A stretch of DNA of 64,000 nucleotides from the NCBI GenBank assembly GCA_026391315.1, contig JAPLDT010000046.1, positions 1 to 64,000 of the forward strand, read 5' to 3'. This DNA comes from Bacteroidia bacterium (GTDB lineage Bacteria; Bacteroidota; Bacteroidia; Bacteroidales; Prolixibacteraceae). Shown piece by piece: positions 1-7,595 of this stretch (position 1 is its first letter; the number at the start of each line of letters is the position of its first letter). The translations under genes were made by a program, and so were the position numbers. The notes beneath the pieces were generated by a model that was not told the DNA's origin, searched no databases, and was given only the letters and a program-made list of their open reading frames with translations.

Positions 1-43
1 AGTTAAAAAAAATTATTGGTAATTAAAGTAAAGTTTATTAAAA

Positions 44-229
44 ATGGCACATCCTAAGCACAAACACTCCAGTACGAGAAGAGATAAGCGCAGGACTCAC
101 GACAAAGCCGTACCCGCACAAATTTCATCCTGTTCCAATTGTGGTGCAGCGGTAAAATATCATACCGTATGCGCTGAATGTGGTTACTACAGGGGTAAAT
201 TAGCGATCGAGAAGAGCGCAGCAGTCTAA
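44..229 (+). CDS. rpmF: 50S ribosomal protein L32
   Basis: Structural protein of the large ribosomal subunit, 61 aa, the usual length. It begins MAHPKHKHS, has a basic N-terminal half (RRDKRR), and carries a zinc ribbon with Cys30, Cys33, Cys43 and Cys46, so this is the zinc-binding C+ form of L32. The start is the only ATG in frame. Only 43 AT-rich bases precede it in the window; in many bacteria a YceD/DUF177 gene lies upstream, but that would be outside the window. The usual downstream partners plsX and fabH are absent here: a hairpin terminator follows, then a bactofilin gene. Identification is secure. Confidence 0.97.
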   Translation: MAHPKHKHSSTRRDKRRTHDKAVPAQISSCSNCGAAVKYHTVCAECGYYRGKLAIEKSAAV

Positions 230-273
230 TTGTCCAATTTGAAAAAGTGATTCAATTTTGGGCAAAAACGTCT

Positions 274-297
274 AAAAAATCCCGAAAGGGATTTTTT
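274..297 (+). terminator. Rho-independent terminator after rpmF
   Basis: A short hairpin with arms AAATCCC and GGGATTT around a GAAA tetraloop is followed by a run of T residues. It sits about 45 bases after the L32 stop and before the bactofilin start, so it probably separates the two transcripts. Confidence 0.75.
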
Positions 298-373
298 TGT
301 TACTGACATTTGCTGAAAACCAGCATGAATTCGTATCTTCATCGGCGCTTTTAACTGAACAATAAATAATACC

Positions 374-754
374 ATGTCAAAACCAGTCATTAACGAAGTA
401 AAAGCCCTGAACACCATCGCCCAGGATACCAAAATCAAAGGGAATATCGAATCAGACGGAGACATTCGCATTGATGGTATTTTGGTCGGCGACCTGGATT
501 GCAAAGGAAGGGTGGTTGTTGGTCCGGATTCCAGAATAGACGGTATAATTCGCTGCACAAGTGCAGAAATAATGGGATACGTGAAAGGTGAAATATCTGT
601 AAAGGATCTTCTTTCTCTCAAAGGAACTGCCTCCATTACCGGGAATCTGACCATGGGTAAACTTTCGGTGGAGCCGGGAGCGCGTTTTGTAGGCCATTGC
701 AAAATGATCAATGAGGAGAAGCAGGTTCCTGAAGCCGATCTGGATGTGAAGTAA
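374..754 (+). CDS. Bactofilin family (DUF583) cytoskeletal protein
   Basis: Predicted bactofilin, 126 aa, a nucleotide-free bacterial cytoskeletal protein that polymerises into filaments. The central part is a run of short beta-helix-like rungs: IKGNIESDGDIRIDGILVGD, then VVVGPDSRIDGIIRCTSAEI, then GYVKGEISVKDLLSLKGTAS. Short disordered tails flank the core, as is usual. There is no signal peptide, so it acts in the cytoplasm or on the inner face of the membrane. In other bacteria such proteins often work with M23 peptidases in shaping the wall; an M23 gene lies 8 kb away, but a link is only inference. The polyprenyl synthase gene starts 36 bases downstream and may be co-transcribed. Confidence 0.9.
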   Translation: MSKPVINEVKALNTIAQDTKIKGNIESDGDIRIDGILVGDLDCKGRVVVGPDSRIDGIIRCTSAEIMGYVKGEISVKDLLSLKGTASITGNLTMGKLSVEPGARFVGHCKMINEEKQVPEADLDVK

Positions 755-790
755 GATAAATTTCTTTCAGCAGTTTGAAACCATCGACTA

Positions 791-1774
791 ATGATAAGCT
801 TTCAACTTCTCCTGGATTCGTTCGAAAAAAAATTTCAGGTTGAGATTCAAAACATACAGACCACATCCCCTGTAAAATTGTATGAACCTATCGCCTATTC
901 CTTAGAGGTTGGTGGGAAAAGAATCCGACCAGTTTTACTGCTCCACGCCGCTTCCCTATTCACCAAATATCCCGAAACATTCTTCCCGGCTGCTGTAGCC
1001 ATTGAGCTGTTTCACAATTTTACCCTGCTGCACGACGATATCATGGATCATGCGGATATCCGCAGAGGAGTTTCTGCAGTACATCTCAAATACGGCGAAA
1101 ACAGTGCAATCCTGAGTGGCGATGCCATGTCTATCATGTCATTTCGCTTGTTGTCACAATGCGAGCCAATCAAACTTCACTCCATTCTAACCCTTTTTTC
1201 TACTACTGCCATCGAAGTTTGCGAAGGCCAGCAATATGATATGGAATTTGAAGAAAAAGATCAGGTGACAATTGCTGAATACATAGAGATGATTAGGTTG
1301 AAAACGGCTGTCCTTATTGCCTGCAGTCTTAAAACAGGTGCTTTACTCGCCGGTGCAGATGAGGAGAATTGCCGTCTGCTTTACGAGTTTGGTCTCTTGA
1401 TTGGCATAGCTTTCCAGTTACAGGATGATTGGCTGGATGTTTATGGTGACAAATGTACATTTGGAAAAAAGATTGGCGGTGACATCTGCGAAAATAAAAA
1501 GACCTGTCTTCTGATCAGCGCCATGGAAATGGGCAATGAGAAAGCCCGATCAAGTATACTCGAATGGACAAGAAAGAGTGATTTTGACGAGAAGGAAAAA
1601 ATAGAAGCAGTCAGAGCAATCTTTACCGAATCGGGCGCTTCAACAGCAACCAAAGCCCTTATGAAAAATTACCATGATCAGGCAATCGATAAATTGAACC
1701 AACTAACCATCGCAGATTCAGATAAAACCGAGCTCAGAAAATTTGCTTCCCAACTCCTTTCAAGGGTAAAATAA
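791..1774 (+). CDS. Polyprenyl (FPP/GGPP-type) synthetase
   Basis: Trans-isoprenyl diphosphate synthase, 327 aa, which condenses isopentenyl diphosphate with an allylic diphosphate in the cytoplasm. The first Asp-rich motif is DDIMD (residues 82-86) and the second is DDWLD within FQLQDDWLDVYGD. The GGKRIRP motif that binds substrate phosphate is at 41-47. Phe77 lies five residues before the first Asp-rich motif; a bulky residue at that place limits chain length in known enzymes, which favours a C15-C20 product over a long quinone tail. That product call is inference. The gene is convergent with the PatB-like gene, with only 8 bases between the stops and no evident terminator. Confidence 0.9.
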   Translation: MISFQLLLDSFEKKFQVEIQNIQTTSPVKLYEPIAYSLEVGGKRIRPVLLLHAASLFTKYPETFFPAAVAIELFHNFTLLHDDIMDHADIRRGVSAVHLKYGENSAILSGDAMSIMSFRLLSQCEPIKLHSILTLFSTTAIEVCEGQQYDMEFEEKDQVTIAEYIEMIRLKTAVLIACSLKTGALLAGADEENCRLLYEFGLLIGIAFQLQDDWLDVYGDKCTFGKKIGGDICENKKTCLLISAMEMGNEKARSSILEWTRKSDFDEKEKIEAVRAIFTESGASTATKALMKNYHDQAIDKLNQLTIADSDKTELRKFASQLLSRVK

Positions 1775-1782
1775 ATCCGTGC

Positions 1783-2955
1783 TTATCCTTCCAAAACGTT
1801 CTCCATTCGCGTAAGCGCCTCCTCCAGTACCTGACGCGGGCATGCGAAATTCACTCTAAAAAAACCGTCTCCCTCCTTTCCATAGATGGATCCTTTGTTC
1901 AAGACAATCTCTGCTTTATCAATTAGCAACCTGTTCATCTCAGATTCTCCTAAACCATAATCTTTGACATCGATCCAGGCAAGGTATGTCGCTTCCGTAT
2001 AAGTCATTTTAATCTTAGGCATCTTATTTTTAAAGAAAGCCAGCATAAAATCACGATTGGCTTCCAGGTACTCATTTTGCTGATTCACCCAGTCCATTCC
2101 AAATTGATAAGCAGCCTGGAGTGCCACATTTCCAAAGAGATTGCCGTTTGACAGATGCAAAGTATGGAGAAAATGTTCGAACTTCTGTCTGATTTTTTTA
2201 TCGGGAATGATGACGAACGAAGTGGAGAGTCCGGCAATATTGAATGTTTTGCTCGGTGCCATGCAAACAATGCATTTGGCAGCGAGCTGCTCCGAAATCT
2301 TGGGCAGCGGAAGGTGTTTGTATCCAGAAAATACTAGGTCAGAATGGATTTCATCAGATATAATCAAAACATTGTTTTCTAAACAGATATCCCCCAATCT
2401 TGAAAGTTCTTCTTTCGTCCATACCCTTCCAACAGGATTGTGGGGATTACACAAAATAAGCAGTCGGGTTTGCTTGTCAATTTTACCAATGAGATCTTCA
2501 AAGTCAAAAGTATAGGAATCATTCACTGCTTTCAGTGGATTTTCGACCACTGTCCGTCCGCAATTTTTCACACATGTAAAAAATGGAGTGTATACGGGCG
2601 GCTGAATAATTACCTTATCCCCCACCTCAGTAAAAGCCATGATGATAGAGGCAAGCGTAGACACGACTCCCTGGGTCGGAAGTATCATGTCGCGTTCGAT
2701 GTGCCAGTCGTGCCTGTTTTGCTGCCATTTAATGATAGAGTTATAGTATCCGTCTGGTCTGAAGGAGTAGGCATATATTTCATGATCGGCCCGATAACGG
2801 ATGGCAGCAGTGATAAAATCCGGAACCCTGAAATCCCCGTCGGCCACCCACAACGGGATGGCATTGCCGTTCCCAAAATGGCTCTGGAGATGATCGTACT
2901 TTTCACAATCTGTTCCCTTGCGGGAAATTATTTCATCGAAATCGTATTTTTTCAT
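1783..2955 (-). CDS. PatB/MalY-type PLP-dependent C-S lyase or aminotransferase
   Basis: Fold-type I PLP enzyme, 390 aa, of the MalY/PatB group, which usually cleaves cystathionine or other cysteine conjugates to thiol, pyruvate and ammonia. Seen: the early motif IPLWVADGDF, CNPHNPVGRVW (Asn170), SDEIHSDLVF (Asp201) and the PLP-lysine motif SKTFNIAGL (Lys236). The family's usual length is about 390 aa. It is the last gene of a seven-gene minus-strand operon, starting 2 bases after the ComB-like gene ends, so the two are probably translated together. Both neighbours suggest organosulfur chemistry. The exact substrate cannot be read from the sequence; an aminotransferase role is the main alternative. 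Confidence 0.87.
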   Translation of the reverse strand: MKKYDFDEIISRKGTDCEKYDHLQSHFGNGNAIPLWVADGDFRVPDFITAAIRYRADHEIYAYSFRPDGYYNSIIKWQQNRHDWHIERDMILPTQGVVSTLASIIMAFTEVGDKVIIQPPVYTPFFTCVKNCGRTVVENPLKAVNDSYTFDFEDLIGKIDKQTRLLILCNPHNPVGRVWTKEELSRLGDICLENNVLIISDEIHSDLVFSGYKHLPLPKISEQLAAKCIVCMAPSKTFNIAGLSTSFVIIPDKKIRQKFEHFLHTLHLSNGNLFGNVALQAAYQFGMDWVNQQNEYLEANRDFMLAFFKNKMPKIKMTYTEATYLAWIDVKDYGLGESEMNRLLIDKAEIVLNKGSIYGKEGDGFFRVNFACPRQVLEEALTRMENVLEG

Positions 2956-2957
2956 TT

Positions 2958-3650
2958 CTAGTTCACTTTAGTCACTTTAAGTACTTTCCTTCCCAACTCT
3001 TCTGTAAGTTTTAATACGAAATCAAACCGGTCAAGATCCAGACAAAGATCAAAGTCTGAGGCAGGCGACCATGTATGGTTATTCGGATCCAGAAGCCGGG
3101 CTCCGTCCCCTTTGCGCAGGATCTTTTTCATCCGGTCAAAATCGGTTGCCTGGTCCAATAGTTTGTCCCGAATGTATTCTGCCAGAAAAGTGTCTTCCTG
3201 AGTTGGCCATTTCCCTTCGTAACCCATGCAAACCAAGCTGACTGTCGAAGGATTCTTGCTTCTCAGGTAGCGAACAATGGCTCCGGCATTGACGAAACTG
3301 CCACTCAGGATCTCATCCGCTCCAGTCGCATTCATCAATCCCTTAGTTCCGGAACTGGTAGTCATGACAATGGTTTTATCCCTAAAATCAAGGGCTTCAA
3401 TATGGGTTGGAGAGTTTCCAAAATCGAATCCTTCCACCTTTTTCTCGTTTCTTTCCCCCAACAATAGCGCATCAGGAATTAGCTCTTTCAAATCCAAAGC
3501 CTCTTCGACATGTTCAACCGGAATGATTCTTGAAGCGCCGGCAGCCATGAGGTAGCAGGCGGTAGAAAAAGCCCTGAAGACATCTATAACGACTGTCGTT
3601 CCTTTTGCCCTCTTTGCACCTTCTGTCAATTGAAGAATATCAATTTGCAT
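2958..3650 (-). CDS. 2-phosphosulfolactate phosphatase family protein (ComB-like)
   Basis: ComB-family phosphatase, 230 aa. In characterised members it hydrolyses 2-phosphosulfolactate to sulfolactate with Mg2+, a step towards coenzyme M or other sulfonates. Family motifs are visible: VVIDVFRAFSTAC near the N-terminus, LLLGERNEKKV, FDFGNSPTHI and TTSSGTKGLMNA. There is no signal peptide, so it is cytoplasmic. It lies 16 bases after the radical SAM gene and 2 bases before the PatB-like gene. Bacteroidota do not make coenzyme M; a possible role is in a sulfolactate, cysteate or sulfonolipid route, which is inference from the phylum and the neighbour. Confidence 0.85.
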   Translation of the reverse strand: MQIDILQLTEGAKRAKGTTVVIDVFRAFSTACYLMAAGASRIIPVEHVEEALDLKELIPDALLLGERNEKKVEGFDFGNSPTHIEALDFRDKTIVMTTSSGTKGLMNATGADEILSGSFVNAGAIVRYLRSKNPSTVSLVCMGYEGKWPTQEDTFLAEYIRDKLLDQATDFDRMKKILRKGDGARLLDPNNHTWSPASDFDLCLDLDRFDFVLKLTEELGRKVLKVTKVN

Positions 3651-3666
3651 CTCTTTTCTTTATTAT

Positions 3667-4449
3667 TTAACCGCTAACCTGGACCGCAATGTTGGTTTCC
3701 TTTTCCACTCTTCTACCGATTTCTTCCAGCTTTTGTAAATTGATGCCAATCAAATTTTCTGCCGGAGTATCCCTGGCAACGGAGTAAATCATAACGGATT
3801 TTGGTTGAATCTGCTTCAGGAGGAGGATCCAGCTTTCGATTTCCCGTTCTGTGGAGTTATCAAAAGGAACGCCATCAAAGCTGCCTTTCAAGAACATCGT
3901 TTGAATGATTAGCGCTCCATCGAATTTTTTCAAGTGGTTCGTCAGTTTCAATAAATCAAACTTGCCAACTGGCTTATTCAGCAACAAAATAGTCTCCAAA
4001 ATACCAGAGTCGAGTTTGAGGATATTGTCATCAACCTTTTTAAGCGCCTCAACAACAGATGCTTTGTGCAACATGGTAGCATTTGACAAGACGGCTACTT
4101 TTGATTTTGGAGAGAGTTCATTCCGCAATTGGATGGTATCATCGACAATGCCGGCAAAATCCGGATGCATCGTTGGCTCCCCGTTTCCTGCAAATGTAAT
4201 GACATCAGGAAGTTGGGATTCAGCAGACATTTCAATTAGCTTATGTTTTAGCTGCGATTGGACATCGGTGCGCTTTGGCAAAACCACCTTTTGCAATTTT
4301 CGGTCGGGATTCCAGCCACACTCGCAGTAGATGCAATCGAAAGAGCACAATTTTGTATCATTGGGAAGTAGGTTGATCCCCAGGGAGACTCCCAGCCTCC
4401 TACTTATCAGGGGTCCGAAGATGGTCTGATCAAAAAGAAAGGTCGCCAT
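3667..4449 (-). CDS. Radical SAM protein (COG0731-like)
   Basis: Radical SAM enzyme, 260 aa, with the cluster-binding CX3CX2C motif (Cys35, Cys39, Cys42, in LCSFDCIYCECG), followed by a glycine-rich FAGNGEPTMHP strand typical of the SAM-binding barrel. It is about the size of the short COG0731 proteins, relatives of the wyosine-synthesis enzyme TYW1 that are widespread in bacteria without a known substrate. Cys44 directly after the motif is an extra cysteine. Spacing of 16 bases to the ComB-like gene and 28 bases to the amidohydrolase places it in the same operon. The family is clear; the reaction is not. Confidence 0.85.
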   Translation of the reverse strand: MATFLFDQTIFGPLISRRLGVSLGINLLPNDTKLCSFDCIYCECGWNPDRKLQKVVLPKRTDVQSQLKHKLIEMSAESQLPDVITFAGNGEPTMHPDFAGIVDDTIQLRNELSPKSKVAVLSNATMLHKASVVEALKKVDDNILKLDSGILETILLLNKPVGKFDLLKLTNHLKKFDGALIIQTMFLKGSFDGVPFDNSTEREIESWILLLKQIQPKSVMIYSVARDTPAENLIGINLQKLEEIGRRVEKETNIAVQVSG

Positions 4450-4477
4450 GAATTTGCATATGATTATTTAAAAACAT

Positions 4478-5671
4478 TTAGCATATTTTTTTTACCCTGG
4501 TCCCGGGAAATAATTTTCTTTCGGAGAGATCAACATTGGTTAAAAGATTGATTCCCGGACGCTTACCAACCTCAATGGATCCTGCCCAATCGTTTATTTC
4601 CAAAGCTTTGGCCCCATGAATGGTCGCCCAGCCGAGCAACTCATCCAATGTAATCGAAGGACAGGCATGCTGAATAATCTTCATCTCTTCCAGGATAGAA
4701 AGCTGGTGATTCGATGCCAGGCTATCTGTCCCCAGACAAATTTGCAGTCGGTTTCTTCTGAACAGATCAATGTCCGGCAACTGATTCTGAATGTACAGAT
4801 TAGAGCCCGGACACAGGACAAACCAGGTGTCGCTCAGTTCGCGAACCGATGCAATATAATCCAGATCACTCTGAGTTGTATAAACATTGTGAACAAGTAA
4901 CAAATTGTTTTTCGTTGGCAACAATTTGAGCGTACTCCGGAGAGCACTTTCACTGGTAGGGTTAAAGAAGGAAGGATCAATCCCTAGGTTATCACGCAGA
5001 TGAATAACCATTTCTCCTGACCCTGTTCTATAAAGATCATCCTCATCCAAACTTTCCTGACTGTGAATAGAAAGGGGTAAACCTGACCGCATGGCTTCAG
5101 ATGCTACTGCATTGAAAAGCTGAATGGAAACTGAGTACGGAGCATGAGGAACGATGGAACCTTTCAAACCCATCGATTCAGCTTGTTTTAAGCAATTTTC
5201 GGCCCAATCGAATGCTTTTCCGGAGCGTTCAGGATTAAATCCAAGCGTTTCAAGAAAGGTGAAATAATGAATACATGAGTTTTTCTTTGCTTCAAATGCC
5301 GTTGGTCCATTGGCAATATCACCTACCGCAACTATGCCATTTTTATACATCAGGATATCGGCCTTTTCGGCGGCTACCGCAATGCATTCGGGTTCGCTCG
5401 CCCTGGTTTCAACAACCTTTTTCAGGAAAGGCACGAATCCGGCAGCCTCAGGGAAAGTATGGTACATATGCGACAGTTCGAGGTGGCAATGGGCATTGAC
5501 AAAACCCGGTATCAGCATGCCACTAAAGAACTCTACTTCTGCCGATTCACGCAAAACACCACCTGTATCCTCGATGCTGAGGATAGTCCCATCCGAATCG
5601 AGCGTAACAATCCCTTTTGAGTAACAATTGCCAAGGCCATCCAGAATCAGGTGTGCAGAGATTTTACGCAT
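4478..5671 (-). CDS. Amidohydrolase (chlorohydrolase / aminofutalosine-deaminase-like family)
   Basis: Metal-dependent cytoplasmic hydrolase of the COG0402 type, 397 aa from the chosen start. Seen: the HxH metal motif in GFVNAHCHLELSH, a third histidine in SIHSQES and the catalytic Asp in CLGTDSLASN. Members deaminate purines, methylthioadenosine, S-adenosylhomocysteine or aminodeoxyfutalosine; the substrate here is not resolved. I prefer the ATG at 5671 (MRKISAHLI), which matches the usual N-terminal beta strand of the family. A TTG at 5698 would add nine residues and overlap the stop of the DUF4296 gene (TTGA), so translational coupling from there is possible. It belongs to the minus-strand operon. 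Confidence 0.82.
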   Translation of the reverse strand: MRKISAHLILDGLGNCYSKGIVTLDSDGTILSIEDTGGVLRESAEVEFFSGMLIPGFVNAHCHLELSHMYHTFPEAAGFVPFLKKVVETRASEPECIAVAAEKADILMYKNGIVAVGDIANGPTAFEAKKNSCIHYFTFLETLGFNPERSGKAFDWAENCLKQAESMGLKGSIVPHAPYSVSIQLFNAVASEAMRSGLPLSIHSQESLDEDDLYRTGSGEMVIHLRDNLGIDPSFFNPTSESALRSTLKLLPTKNNLLLVHNVYTTQSDLDYIASVRELSDTWFVLCPGSNLYIQNQLPDIDLFRRNRLQICLGTDSLASNHQLSILEEMKIIQHACPSITLDELLGWATIHGAKALEINDWAGSIEVGKRPGINLLTNVDLSERKLFPGTRVKKIC

Positions 5672-5694
5672 AAGTCTGTTTTGTCTGTAAATCC

Positions 5695-6135
5695 TCAATT
5701 CTTTTGGGGAGCATTCTTTAATTCAGTAGGCGAGGATTTCTTTGTTTTAGAGGTGTCAAGATCAAATCCGCCGACACGAACCGGTCTTAGTGTATCATTT
5801 TTTGCCTTCACCTCCATCGCGCTCAAAACATCCAGTACTTCGTCGTAAATCGGGATATAATCTTCGGTATGTTTCCCATAATAGAGGAGCGATTTTTCAA
5901 TGACCGACCTTTCGAGCTTGTATTTTTTACATACAGAGAGATACAACTCTTCGGGCAGACTGTCTTTGATCATCGAAATGTTAAACTTTTGGTTGTTGAT
6001 GGCCTCGGAAAGATGCATGTCAACAAGAATGGGGATCATTTTTTTTGCCGGCAAAATGCCATCAGGCAGATTACGGCCTTTGCAGGCAACGATGGCCAAC
6101 AGAACAAATACTAAAAGATAATGGTGAAGTCTCAT
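5695..6135 (-). CDS. DUF4296 lipoprotein
   Basis: Small Bacteroidota-specific lipoprotein, 146 aa. The N-terminus MRLHHYLLVFVLLAIVACKG has a hydrophobic stretch and a lipobox ending at Cys18, so it should be lipidated and membrane-anchored. The conserved DUF4296 stretch follows (ILPAKKMIPILVDMHLSEA), then helices with LYYGKHTEDYIPIYDEV. The C-terminal 30 residues are polar and low in conservation. Its start overlaps the stop of the MlaF-like gene by 4 bases, and its stop abuts the amidohydrolase start. No function is known for the family; a link to the lipid transporter upstream is only suggested by position. Confidence 0.82.
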   Translation of the reverse strand: MRLHHYLLVFVLLAIVACKGRNLPDGILPAKKMIPILVDMHLSEAINNQKFNISMIKDSLPEELYLSVCKKYKLERSVIEKSLLYYGKHTEDYIPIYDEVLDVLSAMEVKAKNDTLRPVRVGGFDLDTSKTKKSSPTELKNAPQKN

Positions 6136-6734
6136 TCGTCATCCTCCCTTTGTTTCAAATCACGAATTCTTTTTGACAAGGGTGATGCAAAGACAAATTC
6201 GTTGAGTTTCTTATTTCTGGTAAAAAGTACCTGCGTGCTATTTCCTACCCACCCTTTTTCGCCTTCGGGATTCAATGCAATGGCCCTGGCGATGGCAACC
6301 CTTTTGCGCATCCCGCCTGAAATTTCGGATGGATACAGGTGATGTGCGCCTTTGATATTAACCCGGTCGAGGCAAAAGTCTACATGTTTACTTTTCTCAG
6401 CCGTAGTCATGGTCGTAAACATATCCATCGGGAACTGCACATTCTCTTCAACGTTGAGTGAATCGAACAAGGCTCCACCCTGAAACACCATGCCCATCTC
6501 TTGCCTGAGTAACTTGATATCCTTGAAATTCATTTTCCGGATATCCCTTCCATCAAAAAGAATCTCGCCTTCATCTACTTCAATCAGCCGTACGATAGAT
6601 TTAAGGAGTACCGTCTTTCCTGATCCACTCTGCCCGATGATAAGGTTGGTCTTCCCCTTTTCAAAAAGGGTGGATATGTCCTTTAGAATAGGACGCTCTT
6701 CAAAAGATTTCTTTATGTTTCTAATTTCAATCAT
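6132..6734 (-). CDS. mlaF: MlaF-like ABC ATPase with internal deletion (no Walker B)
   Basis: ATPase partner of the MlaE permease in retrograde phospholipid transport. It has Walker A (GQSGSGKT, 34-41), a Q-loop (VFQGGALFD, 83-91) and the signature motif (SEISGGMRKR, 136-145). Right after the conserved AIALNPE (about residue 157) the protein jumps to GEKGWVGNSTQVLFTRNKK and NEFVFASPL, which corresponds to the extreme C-terminus of the family. About 55 residues are missing, including Walker B with the catalytic Glu, the D-loop and the switch His. The frame stays open: 200 aa against the usual 250 or so. An in-frame deletion near 6255-6266 is the simplest reading; an assembly error is possible. 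As written it should not hydrolyse ATP. Its ends overlap both neighbours by 4 bases. Confidence 0.85.
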   Translation of the reverse strand: MIEIRNIKKSFEERPILKDISTLFEKGKTNLIIGQSGSGKTVLLKSIVRLIEVDEGEILFDGRDIRKMNFKDIKLLRQEMGMVFQGGALFDSLNVEENVQFPMDMFTTMTTAEKSKHVDFCLDRVNIKGAHHLYPSEISGGMRKRVAIARAIALNPEGEKGWVGNSTQVLFTRNKKLNEFVFASPLSKRIRDLKQREDDE

Positions 6735-7471
6735 TTAAATAGCAATTGAGTCAGGATCAAGTCAGCGAGAAGGATAAGAATGCTGGTATTGACAACAGAT
6801 CGTGTGCTGGCACGGCCTACCTCCAATGCTCCTCCTTGTACATTGTATCCTTGGTAAGCCGGCACTGTCGCAATCAGAAAACCGAAAACCAGGGTCTTAA
6901 TAATCGAGAAGGTAACGAAAAAAGGGACAAACATTGTCCGGATACCCCCCATGTAAGTCGCAACCGTTACAATCCCGGAAAGTGGACCGGCAATTAAACC
7001 ACCGATAATACCGCAAAATACGCTAAGAATAAAAAGTATCGGACTGATAAAAACGACGGCAATAATTTTTGGTAGAATCAGGAATGAAGCCGAATTTACG
7101 CCCATTAATTCCAATGAATCTATTTGTTCGGTCACACGCATACTGCCGATCTCCGAAGCAATATTAGATCCTACTTTCCCGGCCAGCATAAGGCTCAGAA
7201 CGGTGCAGGAGAATTCAAGGATGAGTGTATCGCGGTTCCCGAGTCCGACAAGATAGGTTGGCATCAGTGGATTGGACATGTTATAAGTCAATTGCAAGGT
7301 GATAATTCCACCCATGAAAACAGAGATAATCGCAACAATACCAAGAGAATGAATTCCCAACTTTTCTATTTCGAGTAACAATTGACGCCAATATATACGA
7401 CTCTTTTCAGGCCGGCTGAAGACCCTGTACATCAACAAAAAATAACTGCCGATTTCACTGAAAACCTTCAT
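6731..7471 (-). CDS. mlaE: MlaE-family ABC permease
   Basis: Inner-membrane permease, 246 aa, of the MlaE/DUF140 family that moves phospholipids between inner and outer membranes. Five to six hydrophobic segments are evident, with the family hallmarks LVGLGNRDTLILEFSCTVLS and AGKVGSNIASEIGSMRVTEQ and the following IDSLELMGVNS. The length is normal. It is the first gene of the seven-gene minus-strand operon and its last bases overlap the MlaF start. The MlaD substrate-binding gene is not adjacent. The promoter should lie in the 124-base gap shared with the divergent manC, but I see no convincing TAnnTTTG box on this strand. Confidence 0.92.
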   Translation of the reverse strand: MKVFSEIGSYFLLMYRVFSRPEKSRIYWRQLLLEIEKLGIHSLGIVAIISVFMGGIITLQLTYNMSNPLMPTYLVGLGNRDTLILEFSCTVLSLMLAGKVGSNIASEIGSMRVTEQIDSLELMGVNSASFLILPKIIAVVFISPILFILSVFCGIIGGLIAGPLSGIVTVATYMGGIRTMFVPFFVTFSIIKTLVFGFLIATVPAYQGYNVQGGALEVGRASTRSVVNTSILILLADLILTQLLFK

Positions 7472-7550
7472 GAAATTTTTTTATAAAAGTACAAATTATT
7501 TAAATATTGGGGGGATTCGTTTTGCTTCTCTCTTTTAAACAGAATATGAG

Positions 7551-7578
7551 TTGATTTTGAAAAAATAAGCTAATTTTG
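7551..7578 (+). promoter_or_regulatory. Predicted Bacteroidota-type promoter of manC
   Basis: A TTG at 7551-7553 and TAATTTTG at 7571-7578 are 17 bases apart, matching the TTG / TAnnTTTG pattern of the phylum's main sigma factor. Transcription would start near 7585, giving a leader of only about 11 bases before the ATG at 7596. Confidence 0.45.
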
Positions 7579-7595
7579 GTAAAAATCGCCAAAAC

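Noticed and set aside
226-711. 161-aa minus-strand frame opposite the bactofilin gene
   Set aside because: It is the antisense of a clear bactofilin gene and resembles no family.
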